The notes beneath the pieces are model-generated. The model ran no database searches. It was not told the DNA's origin and was given only the letters and a program-made list of their open reading frames with translations. The position numbers were made by a program, and so were the translations under genes. Positions 59,568 through 64,000 of a stretch of 64,000 nt of DNA are shown one piece after another (position 1 is the first letter of the stretch; each line of letters begins with the position of its first letter). Origin of the DNA: an archaeon (GTDB lineage: Archaea; Thermoproteota; Nitrososphaeria; Nitrososphaerales; Gagatemarchaeaceae); assembly GCA_021827865.1 (NCBI GenBank), contig JAKAUC010000009.1, forward strand, positions 310,001 through 374,000. Direction: 5' to 3'.

Positions 59568-60668
59568 TTGCCGAGAAGCTTTCTCAGGAAACTCGACGAC
59601 GCCCAGGACGTGTTCACATTCAGGGACTTCATCCTCCTCCCCGGGAGGAGCGAAGTCGAGCCCAGCGGCATAGACCTCTCGGCGAAGCTGACCAAGAACA
59701 TAGGGGTGAAGGTCCCGCTGGTCTCGTCCCCCATGGACTCGGTCACGGAGTGGAGGCTCGCCCTCGAGATGGCTAGGCTGGGTGGGGTGGGAGCCATTCA
59801 TAGGAACATGCCCGTAGAGAGGCAGGTGGAACAGGCGAAGAAGGTGAAGGCGGCCGGAGGGGAGGTCCTGAGCGCGGATGGGAAGGGGAGGCCCCTGGTG
59901 GGGGCGTCCGTCTCCCCCCTTGACGCGGAGAGGTGCAAGGCCTTGGACAGGGTCGTCGACTTCCTGGTCGCGGACGTCGCGCACTTCCACACCTCCAAGG
60001 TCATGGAGGCGGCAAGGAGGGTCATCCCGGACCTGTCTTCGGACTTCATCGCCGGGAACGTTGGGACGAGCCAGGCGGCCTTCGACATCGTCGACGAGCT
60101 CCCGAGGGTCGACGGGTTCAGGGCCGGGATCGGCTCGGGTTCGATCTGCATCACCTCGGAGGTCACCAGGGTGGGGTCTCCGACCCTCTTCGCGGTGGCA
60201 CAGGTGGCCAGCGCCCTGGAGGAGAGGGGCCTGGACATCCCCATCGTCGCCGACGGAGGGATACGGGGGCCCGGGGACGCGGCCCTCGCCTTCGCAGCCG
60301 GCGCTTCGGTGGCCATGCTAGGCTCCATGCTCGCCGGGACCGATGAGTCCCCGAGCGCGCGGGTGACGAAGGGGGGGAAGAGGTACAAGGTCCACAGAGG
60401 GATGGCGAGCGCGGCCGCGCGCAAGGTCAGGTTCGCCATCGACAGGTACAGCGTCCCAGCCAAGGGGCTGGACGAGGGGGTGGAGGCATACGTCCCCTAC
60501 GTCGGGGGGGCGGAGAAGGTCGTGGCCAGGATGGAGAACGGGCTCAGGGCGGCCTTCGGGTACGCCGGGGCGAAGAGCGTGCGCGAGATGTGGACCAAGG
60601 CGGCCTTCGGCTCGGTGAGCGCCGTCGGCGCCACGGAGCTCGGGGCGCACTCCATCGAGGTGAAGTGA
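59568..60668 (+). CDS. guaB: IMP dehydrogenase, without CBS domains
   Basis: A 366-residue IMP dehydrogenase that oxidises IMP to XMP for GMP synthesis. The catalytic cysteine is C194 in GSGSICITSEVT. The substrate-phosphate loop VADGGIRGPGD and the later SAAARK/flap region follow. The usual Bateman (CBS) regulatory module is absent. GMP reductase is an alternative, but the TGATG overlap with GMP synthase strongly favours GuaB. TTG 59568. Confidence 0.9.
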   Translation: MPRSFLRKLDDAQDVFTFRDFILLPGRSEVEPSGIDLSAKLTKNIGVKVPLVSSPMDSVTEWRLALEMARLGGVGAIHRNMPVERQVEQAKKVKAAGGEVLSADGKGRPLVGASVSPLDAERCKALDRVVDFLVADVAHFHTSKVMEAARRVIPDLSSDFIAGNVGTSQAAFDIVDELPRVDGFRAGIGSGSICITSEVTRVGSPTLFAVAQVASALEERGLDIPIVADGGIRGPGDAALAFAAGASVAMLGSMLAGTDESPSARVTKGGKRYKVHRGMASAAARKVRFAIDRYSVPAKGLDEGVEAYVPYVGGAEKVVARMENGLRAAFGYAGAKSVREMWTKAAFGSVSAVGATELGAHSIEVK

Positions 60669-62212
60669 TGGACCAAGACCTGACGGGCGGGATAGCGGTC
60701 CTCGACTTCGGGGGGCAGTACGCCCACCTGATCTGCCGGAGGGTCAGGGGCCTGGGGGTGTACGCCGCCCTGCTCCCGCACGGCACCACGCTGGCGGAGC
60801 TGGAGAGGGCCGGGGTCTCAGGGGTGATCCTCTCCGGAGGCCCGTCGAGCGTCTACGCCCCCGGCGCCCCCCATGCGGACCCGGAGATCTTCGGCGGCAA
60901 GATCCCCATCCTCGGGATCTGCTATGGGTACCAGCTGATGGTGAAGGCTCACGGGGGAGAGGTCGCCGGTGCGGGCAGGAGGGAGTACGGGAGGTCCAGG
61001 GTCAGGGTCACCGAGGCCGGGGGGCTGTTCGAAGGGGTGGACGGAGGGGGGCTCGTGGCCTGGATGAGCCACTCCGACTCGGCGACGAAGATCCCGCCGT
61101 CGATGGAGGTCCTCGCCGCGTCCGATGGGTCCCCCTACGCGGCCGTGAGGCTTTCAGGCGGGGAACAGTATGGGGTCCAGTTCCACCCCGAGGTCTCCCA
61201 CACCGAGAAGGGAGAGAGGCTCCTCTCCAACTTCGTCCTTGGGGTCTGCGGGGCCGAGCGGAAGTGGAGCATGCGGGGCTTCCTCCAAAGGTCGGTGGAG
61301 GAGCTCTCGAAGCTCGACGGGACCGTCCTCTGCGCGGTATCAGGCGGCGTAGACTCCTCGGTGGTGGCGGCGATCCTGTCGAAGGCCGTCGGCGCCAGGC
61401 TCAGGTGCGTCTTCATCGACACCGGCCTCCTCAGAGAGGGGGAGAAGGAGAAGGTCCAGGGGGTCCTCGGAAGGGACCTCGGGCTTCGCGTGACATTCAT
61501 CGACGCCTCGGATAGGTTCCTCGGGGCCCTGGAGGGGGTGGCCGACCCCGAGGAGAAGAGGAGGGCGGTGGGGAAGACCTTCGCGGACGTCTTCGAGGAG
61601 TTCGCGCGTGAGGAGGGACCCTTCGTCCACCTCGCACAGGGGACGCTGTACCCGGACGTGATAGAGAGCGGCAGGTCCACGGGGCCCGCCGCGGTGATCA
61701 AGACCCACCACAACGTCGGAGGGCTCCCCCCGGGGCTCTCGATGCGGACGGTCGAGCCGCTCCGGGAGCTGTACAAGGACGAGGTCAGGGAGCTCGGGGG
61801 GCTCCTCGGACTCCCGGAGTCGGCCCTGAAGAGGCACCCGTTCCCAGGGCCGGGGCTCGCGGTGAGGGTCCTTGGGGAGGTGACCGCGGAGAAGCTCGGC
61901 GTCTGCAGGGGGGCGAGCAGGATAGTGGAGGAGGTTCTGGAGGAGGACGGGGCATACTCCGAGGCCTGGCAGGCCTTCGCCTACGTGGGGGACGACAAGG
62001 TCACGGGGGTCTTGGGGGACGAGAGGAGGTACGGGTTCCAGGTGGTGGTCAAGGTCGTGGAGTCAGTCGACGGGATGACGGCGGATTGGAGCAGGCTCGA
62101 CCTCGGGACATTGGAGAAGATCTCGACCAGGATCACCAACGAGGTGCAGGGAGTTGTGGCGGTCGCCTACAACCTCTCGTCAAAGCCCCCGGCCACCATC
62201 GAGCCCCAGTGA
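60668..62212 (+). CDS. guaA: GMP synthase (glutamine-hydrolysing), fused form
   Basis: A 514-residue GuaA with an N-terminal glutamine amidotransferase (catalytic C85 in GICYGYQ, then HPEVSH), an ATP-pyrophosphatase domain (SGGVDSS P-loop, about 223-229) and a C-terminal dimerisation domain. It makes GMP from XMP. Many archaea split these domains into two genes; here they are one. ATG 60668 shares bases with the guaB stop (TGATG). Confidence 0.97.
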   Translation: MDQDLTGGIAVLDFGGQYAHLICRRVRGLGVYAALLPHGTTLAELERAGVSGVILSGGPSSVYAPGAPHADPEIFGGKIPILGICYGYQLMVKAHGGEVAGAGRREYGRSRVRVTEAGGLFEGVDGGGLVAWMSHSDSATKIPPSMEVLAASDGSPYAAVRLSGGEQYGVQFHPEVSHTEKGERLLSNFVLGVCGAERKWSMRGFLQRSVEELSKLDGTVLCAVSGGVDSSVVAAILSKAVGARLRCVFIDTGLLREGEKEKVQGVLGRDLGLRVTFIDASDRFLGALEGVADPEEKRRAVGKTFADVFEEFAREEGPFVHLAQGTLYPDVIESGRSTGPAAVIKTHHNVGGLPPGLSMRTVEPLRELYKDEVRELGGLLGLPESALKRHPFPGPGLAVRVLGEVTAEKLGVCRGASRIVEEVLEEDGAYSEAWQAFAYVGDDKVTGVLGDERRYGFQVVVKVVESVDGMTADWSRLDLGTLEKISTRITNEVQGVVAVAYNLSSKPPATIEPQ

Positions 62213-62216
62213 GAGC

Positions 62217-63203
62217 ATGGCCAACAGGGGACCCAGGATGAAGCTGGCCGAGCTGCACGTCCACCTCGGCGGTTCGGTGGACCCAGCGGTGATGTGGGAG
62301 ATCGCCCACGCCCAGGGGATCAGGCTCCCCACCAAGGACTACTGGAGGTTCGTCGACATGGTCACGGTGGACGGGTCGAAGGGGAAGACGTTCGAGGAGT
62401 ACCTGGCGCTCTTCCACTGGACGGAGCTCATCCAGTCGAGCCCCCTCGCCATCGAGAGGTCTGTGTACCAGACCATCGCCGGGGCCTACAGGAAGAACAA
62501 CATCACCCTCCTCGAGCTCCGGTTCAACCCCATGAAGAGGAACAGGGGAGGGGAGCAGGACCTGGACCAGATCATGATGGCTGCCGTGAGGGGACTGGAC
62601 AGGGCGTCCCTGGAGTATCCGGTAAGGACCGGTCTGATCGTCTGCCTGGACAGGACCTTCGACCGGAGGCTGAACGAGATACTCGTGGACAAAGCGATCC
62701 TATTCTCCAACAGAGGGGTCGTAGGGATCGACATAGCCGGGCCCGCCAGCAAGGGGTTCAGGTATGCGGACTACGCCGCGACCTTCAGCCGGGCGAGGCG
62801 GGAGGGTCTCGGCCTCACGGTCCACGCCGGGGAGGACGAAGGGCACGAGTCGGTGCGCGAGGTCCTCGAGCGCCTGGAGCCTGACAGGGTGGGCCACGGG
62901 GTGAGGGCCACCGAGGACGAAGGGACCATGGACATGCTCGTGCGGAGCGGCGCCGTCCTCGAGGTCTGCCCGACGTCGAACCTCAGCACCGGGGTGCTGG
63001 GCGGGATGGGCGAGTTGAAGCGCGTCTTCAGGACGCTGAAGTCCCACGGGGCGAAGTTCACAATCAACACCGACGGACCGGAGATGCTGAAGACCAACCT
63101 CCGCAAGGAGATGGACTTCCTTGTGAGGAACGGGATCCTCTCCCCCGCCGAGGCCCAGGAGGCCAACAGGGTGGCGTTCGAGGCCTCCTTCGTCAAGGGC
63201 TGA
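62217..63203 (+). CDS. Adenosine-deaminase-like enzyme, variant metal motif
   Basis: A 328-residue TIM-barrel deaminase with HVHLGG, HAGEDEGHESV, the GHGVRA motif and NTDGPEM near the end. Adenosine deaminases normally have a D-D-P there; this protein has D-G-P, so the second aspartate that contacts the purine is missing and the substrate may differ. It starts at ATG 62217 (or 62238), 4 bases after guaA, in a purine cluster. Confidence 0.85.
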   Translation: MANRGPRMKLAELHVHLGGSVDPAVMWEIAHAQGIRLPTKDYWRFVDMVTVDGSKGKTFEEYLALFHWTELIQSSPLAIERSVYQTIAGAYRKNNITLLELRFNPMKRNRGGEQDLDQIMMAAVRGLDRASLEYPVRTGLIVCLDRTFDRRLNEILVDKAILFSNRGVVGIDIAGPASKGFRYADYAATFSRARREGLGLTVHAGEDEGHESVREVLERLEPDRVGHGVRATEDEGTMDMLVRSGAVLEVCPTSNLSTGVLGGMGELKRVFRTLKSHGAKFTINTDGPEMLKTNLRKEMDFLVRNGILSPAEAQEANRVAFEASFVKG

Positions 63204-63238
63204 CAAACGCAAAGGTTTGAAAGGAGACCCCACCGGGC

Positions 63239-63970
63239 GTGTCGAAGTTGGAGCCAGCGGAGAAGGAGGTCGCGGTCGGGGAGTACAAGGTCAACTACGC
63301 TTCTTTGGGGAACGGCGAGCCTCTCATCCTGCTTCACGGGAGCGAGTCGAAGGAGAGCTGGAGGGTGTGGGAGCCCCTGCTCCCTCTCGGGGACACCTAC
63401 AGGGTCATCGCGCCGGACCTGCTGGGCTACGGGCGCTCCTCGAAGCCCCTGGAGACCCCCGACCACAGGTCCCAGGCGCACATGCTCAAGGACCTGGCGG
63501 ACAGGCTGGGGGTGCAGCGGACGGCCATGCTCGGAGGGGGCTGGGGGGGCCAGGTAGCCATCGAGTTCGCGCTGGAGTGGCCCGACAGCGTCAGCTCCCT
63601 GGTTCTGGTAGCCAGCGCCTATGACACCGAGCAGCTCCCCAGGCTGAAGAAGCTGAGGAAGCCGACCCTGATAATCTACGCCGAAGACGACATGGTCACC
63701 CAGCTGAAGGCGGGGTATCTCCTGAGGGACGCCATTGGCACCTCGAGGCTGGAGGTCCTGGAGCCGGTGGCCAGGGACCCCAGATACGACTTCCGCATGT
63801 CCCACAGGCTCCAGAAGTTCAGGGGCCCGCAGGTGCTGCAGCTGGCCAGGTCCTTCCTCTCCAGGCCCTCGGCCATGGTCGCGGAGCCCCCCGAGCTGGA
63901 GAACGAGCTCCGCGGGCAGGCGCTGAGGAAGGAAGACGAGAAGGACGGGGCCATCTGGAAGAAGAGCTAG
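63239..63970 (+). CDS. Alpha/beta-hydrolase fold protein lacking the nucleophile
   Basis: A 243-residue protein with a clear alpha/beta-hydrolase opening (PLILLHGSES, oxyanion region) and a LLGYGRSSKP loop. The nucleophile elbow, usually G-H-S-x-G-G, reads GGGWGG, and no histidine stands at the usual late catalytic position (RDPRYDFRMS). The triad is lost, so it is probably non-hydrolytic or uses another mechanism. GTG 63239. Confidence 0.82.
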   Translation: MSKLEPAEKEVAVGEYKVNYASLGNGEPLILLHGSESKESWRVWEPLLPLGDTYRVIAPDLLGYGRSSKPLETPDHRSQAHMLKDLADRLGVQRTAMLGGGWGGQVAIEFALEWPDSVSSLVLVASAYDTEQLPRLKKLRKPTLIIYAEDDMVTQLKAGYLLRDAIGTSRLEVLEPVARDPRYDFRMSHRLQKFRGPQVLQLARSFLSRPSAMVAEPPELENELRGQALRKEDEKDGAIWKKS

Positions 63971-64000
63971 CCAGCTCCGCCCCATCCAAGGAAACCACGC

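Overview
The window is from a high-GC archaeon, most likely a member of the Thaumarchaeota/Nitrososphaeria or a close TACK relative. The evidence is TATA-binding protein, TFB, elongation factor 1A, deoxyhypusine synthase, an ATP-dependent DNA ligase, an archaeal IMPase/FBPase, an F420-type deazaflavin oxidoreductase, an archaeal class III pilin with its peptidase, and an intron-bearing tRNA-Cys. Many genes show a TATA-like box about 22-30 nt before a start codon with no room for a leader. This implies leaderless transcripts, and I used it to choose starts. GTG and TTG starts are common. The lineage is an inference from gene content only.

Layout. 1-7.3 kb: a DUF5679-like zinc-ribbon gene, an MFS transporter, a ferritin-like diiron protein, a tRNA-Cys(GCA) that appears to carry two introns, membrane pyrophosphatase, deoxyhypusine synthase and TFB. 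7.3-14.1 kb: an archaeal type IV pilus-like locus, divergently arranged around about 9.29 kb. The leftward arm has four to five small single-span pilin-like proteins. The rightward arm has a secretion ATPase, two TadC/GspF-like membrane proteins, a class III pilin and a HerA-like ATPase. 14.0-18.0 kb: AK6-type kinase, MsrA, a degenerate translational GTPase and an oligoendopeptidase. 18.1-26.7 kb: one 2,876-residue cell-surface protein with internal repeats and a Kelch propeller. 27-29.6 kb: a double-HTH AsnC-type regulator, a ribbon-helix-helix ORF broken by an in-frame TAG, an AT-richer membrane gene of unknown function, and TBP. 29.6-36.1 kb: acetyltransferases, PyrE, a LarA-like protein, an M50-like protein lacking one zinc histidine, DNA ligase, and the class III prepilin peptidase likely to serve the pilus.

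36-44.4 kb: a surface-polysaccharide cluster (P-loop kinase, IMPase, UDP-GlcNAc 2-epimerase, two glycosyltransferases, a sulfatase-family protein, a flippase), ending in small membrane and zinc-ribbon genes. 44.6-56.3 kb: hemerythrin-like and hotdog proteins, an ABC exporter, EF1A, an F420-type oxidoreductase, amidohydrolase, M20 peptidase, P-type ATPase and small membrane proteins. 56.4-64 kb: AlkZ-type glycosylase, an alpha/alpha-barrel protein, a hydrolase, the purine set guaB-guaA-adenosine-deaminase-like, and an alpha/beta-hydrolase-fold protein that has lost its nucleophile.

Most notable: the two-intron tRNA-Cys; ORFs lacking canonical starts or interrupted by TAG; start sites where CTG overlaps the preceding stop (CTGA); the pilus locus with its HerA-like ATPase; the giant repeat protein; and several families missing catalytic residues. 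I saw no CRISPR array, insertion sequence, integrase or rRNA.
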